A stretch of DNA of 64,000 nucleotides from Nageia nagi. Lineage: Eukaryota > Pinophyta. Below the pieces are notes generated by a model. The model made no database searches. It was not told where the DNA came from and was given only the letters and a program-made list of their open reading frames with translations. Within the stretch, counting starts at the first letter, position 1. Every line of letters starts with the position of its first letter. Location of the stretch: the NCBI GenBank assembly GCA_050084985.1, contig JBITNC010000001.1, forward strand, positions 136,710,001-136,774,000. Direction: 5' to 3'. This document shows positions 47,881 through 60,673 of this stretch, in pieces. Both the position numbers and the translations under genes were made by a program.

Positions 47881-48345
47881 TTATCTTGTGGAAGCACCTT
47901 TAAATGATGATAAACCATTCATCATTAAATTACCATATGAATATATTTTCCAATTATATGAGATGGATATTCTTGTTTATCCTAAATATGATTGGGATAT
48001 GGTAATACATTTTGATGGATCAAGATGTGAGAAAAGAAAAGGTGAAGGAGTTGTATTTGTAGGGGTTCCTATACCTTACTCCTTTAAACATAACTTTCCA
48101 TGGACAAAAAATAATGTTGAGTATGAAGGTTTGGTATTAGCTATAAAGAAAATCATGAAATTAAATTTAACAAAGGTTAAATTCATTTCTAATTAATTGT
48201 TAATTATAAATTAGGTTAAAGGGACTTTTCAATGTAAAGAATCTTTACTCCAAAAATACAAAAAATTGGTGGATAACCTATTACAATATTTTGAAAAGTA
48301 TGATCTATAGGTAGTACCAAGATTAATTAATAGGTTTACTAATGC
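47881..48345 (+). pseudogene. Archaeal-type RNase H of element BC
   Basis: Open 47,888-48,196: YDWDMVIHFDGSRCEKRKG with the first Asp, SFKHNFPWTKNNVEYEGL with the Glu, and KVKFISN, where the third acidic residue (GDS) is lost. The conserved downstream VKGTFQCKESLLQKYKKLVD fits the family. It aligns with 11,040-11,440 in element A. This second RNase H marks the Tat lineage. Confidence 0.82.
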
Positions 48346-49752
48346 TATGGCTTCAATTAGATTTTTGATACTTGAGAATCCCCATCAACAAAACATTCAC
48401 ATAGAGATAGTCCAAATTACCCAATCCTCATTAGATATGGATGGAGTGGAACATGAGATTCTCGATATTATAATGGAAGATACAAATTTATGGCATATCC
48501 AACTAGTGAGATTCTTAAGAGATGGAATCCTACCTATTAAATTAACAAAATTAGCTAGGAAAGCATTTAAATTAAAAACCTTGTATTTTTATATGCTAGC
48601 AGATGTCTTATATTATAAAGGCTTTGATGGAATATTACTTAGATGCTTGGAATGAGTAGACTTACAAATCATAATGTCATGTGAACATGATGGAATATGC
48701 AGAGGGAATTTTAGTGGTCCCATAATAACAAAATGACTAATGCACATGGGATATTATTGTCCTACCACAAAGTGTGATGGCATAGAATATGTCAAAAGAT
48801 GCATTAAATACCAACAACATTCTAATTTTTTTAATCAATCATCCCAAGCATTACAACCCAAGTAATCGTGATCACCATTTTCAAGATGGGAACTATATCT
48901 TATAGGTTAAATATCCCCTACTTCTTCAAGTTGTCATATTTTTTTAATAATTGCTACAAAAATATTTCACAAAATGGGTCAAATTTATTCTTATGTTTTC
49001 CATAAAAGAACCAAAGATAGCAAAATTCATAGAGCATCACATTGTTTAACATTTTGGAATTCCTACTCAAATTATCGTGGATGATGGAAAGAATTTTAAA
49101 AATAAATAAGTACTAACCTTATACAAAGGATACCATATTAGAATTAGTTTTTCAATGCCTTATTACCCTCATGATAATGGACAAGCTGAGGCTATAAAAA
49201 AAACTATTTATAGTATTCTACTTAAAACTATAGACAATTCTCATAAAGATTGGTGTGTAAGGATTCCACATGTTTTATGGGTTTATCGTACTAGTATTAG
49301 AACCCATACTGGGGTGACCCCATTTTCTCTAGTTTATGGGGCAAAACCTTTTTTTTCCCTTAGAAATAGAAATCTCATATTTACGCATTACTTTACAAGA
49401 TTATATTACACATGAAGTAGCTAATCAAACATGACTAGATCAATTATTATTGTTAGATGAAAGATGATTTAATGCATTAGAACATATGTGTACCTATCAA
49501 AACCATATTAAAATAGCTTTTGAGAAAAGAGATAAAATTCATGAATTCAATATAAAATATATAGTACTAAGAGAAAATCAACAAACTTTATAGATGGAAA
49601 GGTAACTTCATGATAAATTTTCCCCTAATTGGCTAGGACCTTACATAATTAAAAGAAAGTTTGGTTCAAAAGCATATCACTTAGCTGACATGGAAGGTAA
49701 TGAGGAGTTTGAACCAATAAATATCATGCATCTTCATCCCATTTATAGTTAA
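48346..49752 (+). pseudogene. Integrase of element BC
   Basis: The linker (open 48,347-48,655) contains LWHIQLVRFLRDGILP and ADVLYYKGFDGILLRCLE, the entry to the zinc domain; HDGICRGNF and MGYYCPTTKCD then CIKYQQH complete H2C2. The core shows IVDDGKNFKNK near 49,077 (second catalytic Asp present) and, in the open frame 49,155-49,415, MPYYPHDNGQAEAIKKTI with the catalytic Glu, then VLWVYRTSIRTHTGVTPFSL and VYGAK. The C-terminal end reads WLGPYIIKRKFGSKAYHL, ADMEGN and HPIYS before the stop at 49,750-49,752. It is the best preserved integrase in the window, though frameshifts near 48,900-49,150 and several stops inactivate it. Confidence 0.88.
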
Positions 49753-49985
49753 AGTTACTTTATCTTATTTTATGTATATATTGTAAATATTTAGATAAGA
49801 GATTAAAAGTTTCACAATGAACTAATAAAAATAAATTAATTTAATAGATGGAAATTAAAAAGATCAAGAGTGTTCACTTGTCATTGGAAATAAAAAGAAT
49901 AACCACATATAGACTCACATAATTCACTTTCTAAGAAGCATAGAATGTTATTTGATTAACTATTAACATATAGAGGGAACTATAC

Positions 49986-51420
49986 TTGAGGAATTATCTA
50001 GGTACATTTGATGGATGGAAAGTTTATGTTAAAAGAGATAATCTTGATATTTACATAGATAGGGTTGTGTATTTCTAACATTTTTATCATTATCATGAAC
50101 AAGTACATAAAATAAATTTGTTATGCTTGTATTGGACTACTACAACACCTAGAATCATACTTGATTGCACTTTTAATGATTGGGTTTTAAATGTTGCATC
50201 TCAAAATCTACAAATCTTACATCTAATTTTGACTTGGATGAATCAACTTGTAGGAGACATATGCCATCAAAAGTTAATATATAATTTTTCTCCTATGTTT
50301 GTACCCAAACCAAGTAAATAAAGAAGAGTTAAAATAAATACCAATAAATGATTCTTTCAAGTAAATTCAAGTTTTCTCCTTTCTTCATCTTGTGACTATT
50401 CAAAAAAAACATTAACAACCAAAAGGTTAGAAGTTCCTAAACCAATATATTTTTATTTTTATTACATTGGTTAAAATTTCTTAGATAGATATAAAGAAGA
50501 TATTTACATGCAATTATTTTGAAAAAATACTTCTATACTTATGGCACATTTCCTTGATTTACCTATGGAAGTGCAAATAGTGATAGCCATGAAATATTTT
50601 GAAAATCGTTCATCCAATGCATGGGAATTAAAAATAAATGTTTTAAAAATTACAATTTAAGTAAAAGCATAAGAAATGTAGATGGAACAAGAATCTAAGA
50701 TGAGTTCATTACAATGGTTCTTTTTACATTGGCCTTATGATAAACCCAAAATTTTGATAGGCTATGTTGAAGATACACACATCAAATTTATGGGATCTTA
50801 TTTTACTTTAACTTCAGTTGTTTCTTATCAAGTGTTGTCATACCTTATTCCATCCTTTACAAATTATGAAATTGTATATAATTATAGTTCACTATATAGT
50901 AATAATTATTGTATGAATAACCCTTTGAATGTGAAAGCATGATTTGAATGAATTAGTCAACATCTAGAGAAAAGAAAATGAATTAAAAATGTTAGCTAAG
51001 AAAATTACTCTAATATTGCTAAAAATAGGAGTTCTAGTGTTACTATAGGGAGCCTCATCTTGTACTTCCCATTGTTGACATCTCCATTACCACCAATACC
51101 ACCACCTCTTGTTTCATTACATCCTACATATATACCTTATTTTTCTATGCTTCCTAAGGTACATACTAAATATTTAACTTCATCTATGGATCCTAAGAGA
51201 GTCATAAAAAAGTTTAAGTGAAAACCTAAATCACCACTCCTAACACTCATTTTGTATCCCATTCATTCTCAACCATTTATTCTAGGACAAGGTCCTCTTT
51301 ACCTTCACTTGAGGCCTCCCTATCATTACTTCTTAGATCATGGACATTGGATCATTCATAAGAAATCTATATACCAACACCATTCAAAGGTTGAATCATT
51401 ATGTGTTAGGTTAAAATAAG
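49986..51420 (+). pseudogene. Unrecognised sense ORF downstream of integrase (element BC copy)
   Basis: It corresponds block by block to 12,246-13,680. Block 1 gives NYLGTFDGWKVYVKRDNLD, YIDRVVYF and, in the open frame 50,118-50,321, LCLYWTTTTPRIILD, NDWVLNVASQN and NQLVGDICHQKLIYNFSP. Block 2 gives MAHFLDLPMEVQIVIAMKYF, NAWELKIN, and in the open frame 50,682-50,942 SLQWFFLHWPYDKPKILIGY and VEDTHIK. The tail gives SPLPPIPPPLVSLHPTYIPY and PKVHT. There are three stops in block 2 at codons that are sense in element A. The two blocks are separated by about 170 bp that could be an intron, but no well-conserved splice pair is seen. Function unknown. Confidence 0.6.
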
Positions 51421-51475
51421 AAACAAAACATAAAAGATAATAAAAATATTAAAAAAAAATATAAATGTGTGTCTT

Positions 51476-51590
51476 GTATATATATTTATATTTATGTATG
51501 TATGTATATGTGTGTGTGTATGTGCATGCATGCACGCATGCACATGTGTGTTTGTGTGTGTGTGCATGTGTGTGTGTTGTATATATATCG
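51476..51590. repeat. TATG/TGTG-rich microsatellite
   Basis: A mixed TATATG, TGTG and GCATGCAT tract of about 110 bp. Element A has only a short TGTATATATGTGTTGTATATA at the same place (about 13,763-13,783). Confidence 0.9.
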
Positions 51591-51689
51591 CTTAACATTT
51601 GGATGCTTATTAATTACTTTCATGATAAAAGCTTTATATATATAATGTATTTATAAGCATTATGCAATTTTTGAAATTTGCATATAATG

Positions 51690-52385
51690 TTGCAGGTGGA
51701 TGGTTGCATTTCATACACAAACATCATGAGCAATCCTTATTATGTTTAAGAATCTACCAATCAAGAGGTAATATATTCATATCATAATCCACCTATTACT
51801 TGGGAATTATCTTAACTTTATATTTCACATTCACCTTATACATTCTTGAGTGATCATATAGATAGTTATTTCATGTCATTATATGTAGACATTAGTTTCA
51901 TGATGGTGTTCAATATAAGATCTTATTTATGGAAATATTTTTGAGTATGTTGGATAGATATGATCATTCTTATAATATTCTAAAACATTCCTTTTGGATG
52001 AGCATGATTATTGACCATGGACCATGTTAGGGAACCTACATGATTTATAATATACATAATGAAGAATTTCTTCAAAACCTCATTTGTTTATTTTCTATGT
52101 CATATTTCATATGGAGGATTATCATTAATGCCTGTGTCAATCCACTTGTTTGTAGATTCATTAATTTTTATAGTCCACCATCCCTACATCCTCAAGAATC
52201 ATTTTATATACTCATCATTTCTCACATAATAGTTATAGATATTTTTTATTCAAACTTCATATTTTTAGTGGTGATCACTTGTCATGCCGCACATTGGTCT
52301 ATTGATCATACTATTCATACTCAATGCCACTTCCATCCCATTTCTCATGGTCATTTGTTACAATCCCTCACCTGATATGAAATTC
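51690..52385 (-). pseudogene. Second antisense ORF of element BC (unrecognised)
   Basis: The minus-strand frame from about 52,380 reads GEGL, QMTMRNGMEVALSMNSMINR, IKNIYNYYVRNDEYIK, WWTIKINE, WIDTGINDNPPYE and then EVLKKFFIMYIINHVGSLTW followed by SMVNNHAHPKGMF. It matches the minus strand of 13,885-14,580 with conservative changes and two shared stop positions (after YIK and after FLRM). The overlapping plus-strand frame 52,040-52,375 is open in BC only; in element A its counterpart has several stops, so the antisense reading is preferred. No family recognised. Confidence 0.5.
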
Positions 52386-52430
52386 ATTATGAATAGGTAA
52401 ATGATGATTGAAATTACAAAAAATAAAATA

Positions 52431-52433
<3 letters not shown>

Positions 52434-52517
<84 letters not shown>
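52434..52517. repeat. (CA)n microsatellite
   Basis: More than 80 bp of nearly pure CA. At the equivalent place element A has only ATACACACACAAATT (14,641-14,655). Confidence 0.97.
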
Positions 52518-52519
<2 letters not shown>

Positions 52520-53558
52520 AAAAAGTTCTCTCTAAATATTCTTGACTATTGGGATGCACTACCCTATGTGGTCATACCATACCATTATGTTCATCTTGTT
52601 CATTACCTCCATCATTGGAAAGATATTAAGTGTTAAACATGATAATCCTAGTAATTTACCAAGATATACATTATACATCTATCCACATATTATTCATACA
52701 TGTAGTTGTACATATAAATAAAAAAGTAGTTTATGGGTATAATATTCATATCCTAATTTATCAAAATATATCCTATAAGATTTTTGAAACTTTGGATGAT
52801 AAACAAAAATAATCTTGATACATTTTTAGAATATTATGAACTCATACACTTTTACACATTTAAAAGCTCAAAATAATTAAAAATTAGATGTTCCTTGAGC
52901 ATAATTTCAAGTGATCATTCATCCTATTATTTTGCTTCATCCTAAACCCAAAAGATAGGATAGGAAGAAAAAAAATTAAAAAAAAAAATATTCAAAAAAA
53001 AAGAAGAAAGAAAAAGAAAGTAGAATTCTTGAGTGATTACAGTATTCTCTATAGGGGCTATGGATGCCTAACTAGAAATAGAGCAAATCTATAACAAGAT
53101 CTAGGGGTTAGTATTCACTAAGGCTATGGATTCTCATCAATGACATGTCCAATCTCTATGATGGACCTTTGGACATTTCATACATATGAATCAACTTACA
53201 TATTTTATGCTCTTAGAACATTAGGTTTGTGAGTGTCAAGAGAAGGAAATGAACATCACTGCACACACACAATTTCATAATAAACTTTGGTGTATCATAA
53301 CTTTTTTTAAATAATTCCTAATTAATGAACTCAAAATGAAATATTATTTGATGAAGTTAGTATGAATATGTTATTCATTACACTTCTTTGTTATATTATA
53401 CATTCATTTCACTCCCCTTCACAATACATATATATTAGTATTATAATCTTGGTAAGTTAACTAGGATGTTATGTTTGACATTTAATTGGTTATACCATTC
53501 ATTCATATTCACTTATCCATGAGTGTACATTCATATGTACATATATAAATAGTATTTC

Positions 53559-53606
<48 letters not shown>

Positions 53607-54157
53607 CCATGTGTATAAATAACTATGAAATGAAAAATGATGATATTTGATTTCGTATTATTGTAAATAAAATATTATCCTAAATTATAACAAGCAATAA
53701 TAATGATCCATGGCAAATTAAATATGTAACATTATATCATCCATCATTTTAACCACATAATATAAGAACCACATCCATCAAAGTATGAAATAGTGTCATC
53801 ATACCATCTAATATAAATCAACATCAATAATCCATCAACATGACATATAACATTAAAATTAAATATAACTATAAGACCATTCTCCATAACATGATACATG
53901 ACAATATCAAAATAATAACTCATAAAAACATCATCATAACCATGAGCATAAAAATCCAAATATATCATAATGAATATATCAAAAAATAATCATCAAATTC
54001 TATCACCTAATCATCCATGACATCTATCTTATAAAACCAATCATGGTCACCATGATAAAAAAAAATGAATATAATGTGTCATCCATAAATGAATATAAGT
54101 ATACAACATGATATCATAAGCTAATGAAAAAATGATATAACAAAAAGATACTAGTGA
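52518..54157. other. Noncoding spacer of element BC
   Basis: Collinear with 14,660-16,636 of element A, with the A-rich purine stretch near 52,970-53,020 and the CAT-rich block at 53,690-54,140. An (AT)n array sits at 53,563-53,604. No coding signal. Confidence 0.6.
53563..53604. repeat. (AT)n microsatellite
   Basis: About 42 bp of AT, at the position equivalent to 15,803-15,861 in element A. Confidence 0.95.
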
Positions 54158-56045
54158 TCAATCCTTAGGGGCATCCTCATACTCACTACCCTCACCACCA
54201 CCCTAGCCACTAGTCTCTCCAACCTCCTAGCATCTCTATATTGAAGGGATACCAACACTCCTCTCTTCACCTATGGCCTAAATCTCTAATGATCTATGTC
54301 TATAATGAGAAAAGTAGCAGTTACACTCCTACTAGGAATAGCCATGTCTTACCTCTACCTCTCATTACATTAGTACCACCCTATGCCTCACTAGTTGTAG
54401 TAGCTACAAGTGTATGAATATCCAAAGGAATATAACCCAAAGGAGGAATAGGATACTCCAAACCATGTGCATATATTAGGATATCCACTAACCATGTGTT
54501 AACCACCTCATGGTAGTAATTATTCTGTCAACCTATATCTCATACAAAAGTGGATGAATCCCTCTCAACATTGGCTATGACCCCCTTTATTTATGCTTAT
54601 TGCTATAATGACTACATCATGGCCTATTTCATATCTCTTTCTCTCTTCTATACCTATCCCAATATAATCTATACCTGAGCCTATCCTTCTTTGTATTCCT
54701 AAAATACTAGAGTTGAGCATGTAGAGAATCACTATCTTGATGAGACTGATCTAGAAATGATTATGATTTCCCAAGTAAAAAATTAAGCTCCTTAATATTG
54801 CAAAGTAATTGATCATAGCTAGTAATCTCTATTATTAGCCTCTCCTCCCTTGGATCCCCCTTACCATACCAACCTCCTCCTCATATTGAGTCTCTATCAT
54901 TGGTACATCATCTATAGGACCCATCTTAATGTCATGCTCCTTAGCTACACTAGGCCCTACACTCAGGTCCTCCATGTACTATTGCACTTGATGACCCTTG
55001 TCTCCCTCATCGACCTCATCCAATTCATCCTACCACTAGAAATTAAAAACCTATGTGATGCCCATGTCATTTGTATCTAACTCCTCTTCCACATCCTCAT
55101 CCTTCTTGGGATCATCCTCAACATAAACTAAGGGCTCAATACCCTCTTAGGAAGGATTGCCTCCCTATAATATCTCACAATATCTAGAAGAATACCTTGT
55201 ATGATTCCAAACTATCTCCTCACATGGTCAGACTAAAAATACTTAAGAAAACTAGTTCATCGACCACTGAGAACCCTTGCCTATCTAGTACCTATAAGCT
55301 TAGCCTTGAGCTTATCCCATACTAGATATAAATGATAGGGATAAAACCTAATATGAATAGGCACAAGTTAACTAAGCATATCTTGGTAAAAATGTACATC
55401 TCTACAAACCCCATTAGTAGGATGGATTTAGAAATCCTCCCTCTATCTCATAATACCTATTGGATACTCTACAGGGGTAGCAAAACTAGGAATAAAAATA
55501 GTGCCATGTTGCATCATGTCTACAAAAATAGGAAGTTACAACCATGGAAATATTTCATTACCTATATTAATTAAGGGGTAACACTAGATTAGTCCTATCA
55601 AAAATGAGAACCTAATACTCCCCTATTGATTTGCATGCCAATACTAAAAATATCTAATCCTACTTAAGCTAATCTCATACATGACCTATCTACCCAATCA
55701 ACTCTATATAGATAAGAAAGAGTTGGTCAAATATCTTCCCTATAAATGATGTGTTGAATCCTTTATCCATGAATGGACAAGCGATATAAATGATGAATTT
55801 CTTATATAGTGATAGTCGTCTCCCCTTTCAGGAGATGGCAAGTAGATGTAGTGGAGTCCCACCTCTCAAGCAAAGCCACCATAAGAGGATACTCCTAGTG
55901 AATGTGACCCATAGAGGGTCCAACTCCAAAATCCACACTCTAAAGAAATGTGTGGTCCCTAATAGTAAGGAAAGGATGATCCTCTTGAAGGATCATAGGC
56001 TAATGATCCCTAGGGTTGAACATAGCTTGAACCTAGGATAAAAAT
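54158..56045 (-). pseudogene. Antisense plant-mobile-domain (PMD) ORF of element BC
   Basis: The minus strand from about 56,040 reads MFNPRDH, LQEDHPFLTIRDHTFL, SVDFGVGPSMGHIH, EYPLMVALLERWDSTTS (about 55,885-55,850), CHLLKGETTITI and HHLYRLSIHG, the first part of the plant mobile domain. The C-terminal end is VGETSG, GGGEGSEYEDAPKD and the stop at 54,160-54,158. Length and order match the element A copy (16,637-18,665). Internal stops include one just after TTITI. Plus-strand frames at 54,850-55,080, 55,332-55,574 and 55,790-56,041 are shadows of it. Function in the element is unknown. Confidence 0.85.
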
Positions 56046-56970
56046 TAATTAATATATAAAAATAAAAATTGACTTTAAGGTCAAACATCAATGATTAGGT
56101 GGTTAGCTAGTAAATTCATTAGCATATATAGGATGGAATTTATTGACCCTAAAACCCTTCAACTCTAGTTGATGATCATGGTCAAGGCACCTATAAAGGG
56201 TTCAATACACCAAAATGTAGCCAAAATATAAATTCTAAATGGATAAAAAATGCTTAAAAATGAAAATATTGATTCCTACATATTTAGATTTTTAAATTAG
56301 GCCCTAAAATTGATAACTCTAAGAAATGAGGGGGCTTTAAAACCCTACCTCCTCTCTAATTGGCCTTCTTTGGATAGTTTGTCTCCTCATTAATGGCATA
56401 TTATCTCACTAAAAGAGATGGGCAAGGTAAATAGGTGGTATACAATAGAAAAATTTAAGTAGAGCTAATAATAAAATATTAATGATAAAATGATAACTCA
56501 TTTTATCTTTTTATTTTGATCATGACTTGGGATGCTAGATATTTTAAGTTGGATGCTAGCAATTGAGATGGGATGCCGAAAACTTCACCCAATTGCCAAT
56601 TACTCATCTAATTTTATTTTTTTTCAAAAATTTAAGTCAAAGAATGAAAAAAATATTAAATTCTCTTGCATTAAGATTGTTGAATAAGATAAAAAGAAAA
56701 TATAAGTGCATATTTACAAAAAAATTAAAAAATTCTCTAGGTTCATCATCATTAATCCTTAATGAGGTAATAAAAATGTTTCAAAAAATTAAAATAAACA
56801 AGATTCCCACTTGTTAAAATAACTTAAATCACATGTTTAAAATTAAATTTCATAAATAATTTAGAATTAAAAAAATTGAACATGATTAATGAACATGATA
56901 TGATATTTTGCATTAGATTATCATGTACCCTTGTTGATAGGATGGAAGCTAGCAAAATCAAACCATATAT

Positions 56971-57041
<71 letters not shown>

Positions 57042-58220
57042 CTTGAAATCTATCTCATATTAGCTTCAGCATGTAAAGATAACATAGAAGCACATCATGC
57101 AACTACCACAAATATGTTATAGTATTGAGATAGCCATGAGCATCATATTGTTATACACTACAATTATTTACAAAATGTGATACAAGGAAAAAGTGATTAG
57201 AACCATGATTTGATCATGATTTAACCAATCAAATTTGACTTATTCATAGAGATTAGGTCAATTTTAAACATCAACTTAAGTTTCAATACAATTCATGAAA
57301 CTTGAATGAAACATCATTTTTAAAAATGAAAATATAAAAAACTTAAGTCCTCTTTCTTATTTAGGTTTAGCTTAGGTCTATATTAAAACTAAGTTGAATA
57401 ATATGTTTTTTAAAAGGAAATTTAGGTATAAAAAAGTACCCAAAAAATATTTAAGCCCTCCTTCTAGTATTTTTTTAATAATTTGGATGGAAAACATGTA
57501 TGTATATAAATACATGTGCATAAAAACACACAAAATATATTCCACAAAAGTTTCATCTTGGATCCCTTATGAGGTAACATCAAGAAAACTACTATTTTAC
57601 ACCACACACCCTTAAAAAAAAAAAGACTAAAAACCTAAAAAAATGAAAAAATATATCAAAGAAAAAATGAGCAAGCCTCTTACTTATTGATTTGACCAAT
57701 GTTAAATGTTTTGGAAAACCAAAGCTTATGAGTAATTCCAAATTTGGAAAATGACATTTCTTTTGATAGGTAAAAGAAGGATGGGATTAAATATGAGTAC
57801 ATACATTATATGAACTTTTGTGCAAGATCATCATGTAACCCTTCTACTGGGATAAAAAGCAAAATAATCAAATTAATTTTATTTGCAAAGCATGCTTCCT
57901 TATCACATGCTAGCTTTGGCATGTGGAGATGACATAGAAGCTCATCACATAATTGCCAAAAATGGCACATGGTATAGTGATAACACATAAGTTTATCTTT
58001 GATAATACAACCACACTACTTTCAAAATACTTCAAATGTAAAAGATCAAAAAATAATTTAATTATAAATAAATTAAAACAAATTTTCCTTATTCATAGAG
58101 AATAGGTTAATCCAACACATCAACTAAAGTCAAAAACACAAGTTCAGAAACTTGACTACACCTACCTTTAGAAAGGTAAATTTTTGAATTATACCATACT
58201 TATAATTAGCAGATAATTCG
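56046..58220 (+). other. 3' untranslated region of element BC with tandem duplication
   Basis: Two diverged units (about 56,700-57,440 and about 57,440-58,190) repeat the same block order as in element A: AAGCCTC, TTGACCAATGTTAAATGTTT-like, GCAAGATCATCATGTAACCC-like, CTTATCACATGCTAGCTT-like and ATCAAATTTGACTTATTCAT-like. No gene. The open frames at 56,563-56,817 and 57,394-57,615 are not supported by element A. Confidence 0.7.
56965..57041. repeat. (AT)n microsatellite
   Basis: About 75 bp of AT with one AATA interruption. Element A has AAATTAATTATATACATG at this point (about 19,608). Confidence 0.95.
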
Positions 58221-58233
58221 AAAAGGAAAAAAA
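58221..58233 (+). promoter_or_regulatory. Polypurine tract of element BC
   Basis: AAAAGGAAAAAAA immediately before the TGTTGACACCC start of the 3' LTR. Confidence 0.9.
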
Positions 58234-59151
58234 TGTTGACACCCAAAAAAATGACCCTCTTTTAATATATGAAAGGAGGATGAAAAATTAAATATTATTA
58301 TAAATTTTACTATAAAATACTAATCATCAACATTTGGTATCAATTTCCTAGTGACCCAAGCTAGACATCGGTGTCTGACACTCAAAAACTAGTAACTCTA
58401 TAATTTACAAAAGAAAAATAAATGGTAACTTTTGAGGTGTCTTGGAAAAAAAGCAAGGGAAGATAGATGAATCATCATCCATCCCACATACCCAAGCTCT
58501 ATATTATTGCTATGACACAACTAGATGGGCTTTTATATCCAAATTTTTATCTTAAAATTAGAAACTTAAGTTATTTTCAAAATTATTAAATAAAACCTTC
58601 AATAATAGAGTAAGGGATCTAGTTTCAATGCAAATTTACTTTGCTAGAATATACCTAAACTTAGTGAGTTGAGTACTTTACTATTTCATACTTTTACATG
58701 CTTATTTATGTTCAGTATTACACTTATTTTCATGATATGAGAAGGTGCATTTGATGTCCTTTTCATTTGCATGTGTACAAGGTCCATAGGTGCTAAGAAA
58801 TAGAGATTATTAATGATATTCATATAGATTTTAAAAATATAAATCCAAATTTATTGTATGTTCTAGAAGAAAATTTTCAAAACTTGTAGACACTATTATA
58901 GAATTTGCAATGACTAGCATTGGATTCCAACGACTAGGGTCAATTATCAAACAACTAAGGTGAGTCGCCAATGAATTTGTAAATATCCACAAAGAACAAA
59001 GCATTATTTTGTAAATATCCCTTTCACAAGGAAACAAATCAAAAAATATTTTTAATTGTATTATTGAGGTCTATTCATAAGTAATAAAGAAAATGTTGGT
59101 TGTAATATTTCTTATCTTATTTGCCAACAAGGTTACTTTTTGAATATGACA
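58234..59151 (+). mobile_element. 3' LTR of element BC
   Basis: 918 bp, TGTTGACACCC to AATATGACA, followed by CAACT (59,152-59,156), which equals the five bases before the 5' LTR. Collinear with the 5' LTR and with the LTR of element A. Confidence 0.95.
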
Positions 59152-59156
59152 CAACT

Positions 59157-60400
59157 ATATTAATCTCTTTTTTATTAATGGTAAATTATATTAATAAAAT
59201 AAGTGGGGATTGAAAAGGCTTCCCTCACATTTACAGATTAAAATATCAATTTCTAAATTTATAAAAAGAGTACTAAATACTAAGATAAACTAGTACACCA
59301 GACTAAATCATACTCTTATTCCTTTAGTAACTAACATCATTACAAAAAGTGGAGCCACAAGTCAAAGTATAAATATATTTAAACCCTTTTATAGTAAATA
59401 TATCAAGGAAATCATAAGAAACCAAATATAGGATCTCCTATCCTTTTCAAAAGGACCATCAAACAAAGACCCAATTTACCAAAACTAGGTGTTATTCGGA
59501 TTTAAAATAAATAGACAACCTTCAAAAAAATAAAAACTACCCTCATATACCTTGGAATTGAATACCATATTCACATAATTCTTCTTATAAAATTTAAAAT
59601 AATATTTCCCCTCCATTAAGACTACTAGAGGAGCCTCCGATGGAATGACTTCAACTACTCACTTAGCTTTCCTCTTCTCTTTGTTTCCTCATAAAGCATT
59701 CTATTATGCATCACTCTATATTTTGGCATTAAGATTGGAATTACTTTAATCCTTATTTTTCTTGAAGTTAAAATGCTCATAGTCTTTGTACCACCCAAAA
59801 TGCATCCCAAATGCAATTGAGCAAGATATTTTATTCAACATAAAAATCTAGTTAAATTCAGTAGCAGTACATCGAGATATTATAACAAATCAAGCTAGAC
59901 CTTGGTAAAATTAAATTTGAGATGAAAAAATTGAGTTTTTTCATATACTAGGACAAATCATTGGTGATTCTACAAGATAATCAAGGTTCACTAGAAATCA
60001 TCCTCATTCCACAAAGATCGTTCTTGATTATGTATAATCCTAAATTTATCTTCAAATATAGAGTTTCTTCTTCATGCACTCACTGTAGCAAATTCTAATA
60101 ACTTCCCCTATCTATAAGTGGAACCTACACACACAAAAAGAAATAGAACATCAATTGTACCTATTACATACAATAAAAATTGAATGAGGCATGAGTATAC
60201 AATAAACCAGTAATTTAAGCAATACACACCTTAATAATAATTCAATACTTCAAAAATAAATATAAGGATATCAAGAATCAAACCAACAACATTCTTTGCA
60301 TTCAAAAAGGGTACCTTATTTCAAAATCAAACCTATTATTTATAAGTTTTCATTGAGTTTCTACTTACCATATTTGGGTAGATTATATTGACCTATTCTT
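59157..60400. other. AT-rich sequence, no gene recognised
   Basis: Before element BC was inserted this followed 29,929. I find no continuation of the 28.8-29.9 kb integrase element here on either strand. Its right part may belong to the LTR that ends at 60,659. Confidence 0.4.
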
Positions 60401-60659
60401 AACCATTTTGTAGTGAAAACCTACATAACGTTTTGTCATTATTACTAATTAATTTGAGTTCATTCAAGGAAAATAATCCATGTAGTTTTCTTTCTATTTT
60501 ATTTAATTTTTATTTTAATGGAAAATCATCAATGTTTCTACAACATTAGCAAAGATCTATAATAGTCACTGATGACTGTAACAGATTGGTAATGTTTATC
60601 AATAACATTTTTTTTAAGATTTTTCAAGGCTTTAGGTAAACAAGGGTTTTTTGTCTACA
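60400..60659 (-). mobile_element. End of a 3' LTR of a minus-strand Tat-like element (F), left border unknown
   Basis: On the minus strand TGTAGACAAAAAACCC begins at 60,659, directly after the purine tract GAAAAAGGGGCAAA (60,673-60,660). The LTR of element BC also starts TGTAGACA after a G/A tract. The LTR extends leftwards; I could not place its other end, so 60,400 is only a minimum. Confidence 0.5.
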
Positions 60660-60673
60660 TTTGCCCCTTTTTC
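60660..60673 (-). promoter_or_regulatory. Polypurine tract of element F
   Basis: GAAAAAGGGGCAAA on the minus strand, close in form to AAAAAGGGGAAAAA of element A. Confidence 0.6.

Larger units (their letters stand above)
29935..59151 (+). mobile_element. Element BC: complete but degenerate Tat-type retrotransposon, split by element D
   Basis: It has a 5' LTR (29,935-30,837), a primer-binding-site candidate (30,841), gag and protease (31,540-34,230), polymerase, RNases H and integrase (46,758-49,752), a sense accessory ORF, two antisense ORFs, a polypurine tract and a 3' LTR (58,234-59,151). The exact CAACT duplication proves that the two halves are one insertion. Without the 12,522-bp nested element and one TSD copy it would be about 16.7 kb, large for a plant LTR element. 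The protein order agrees with element A throughout. Both LTRs differ at many positions, so the insertion is old. Confidence 0.95.

Noticed and set aside
52040-52375. Plus-strand 111-residue frame as a gene
   Set aside because: The element A counterpart has several stops, including shared TGA, while the minus-strand frame is better conserved.
54850-56041. Plus-strand frames opposite the PMD ORF in BC
   Set aside because: They are shadows of the antisense PMD sequence, which has recognisable domain motifs and a conserved tail.
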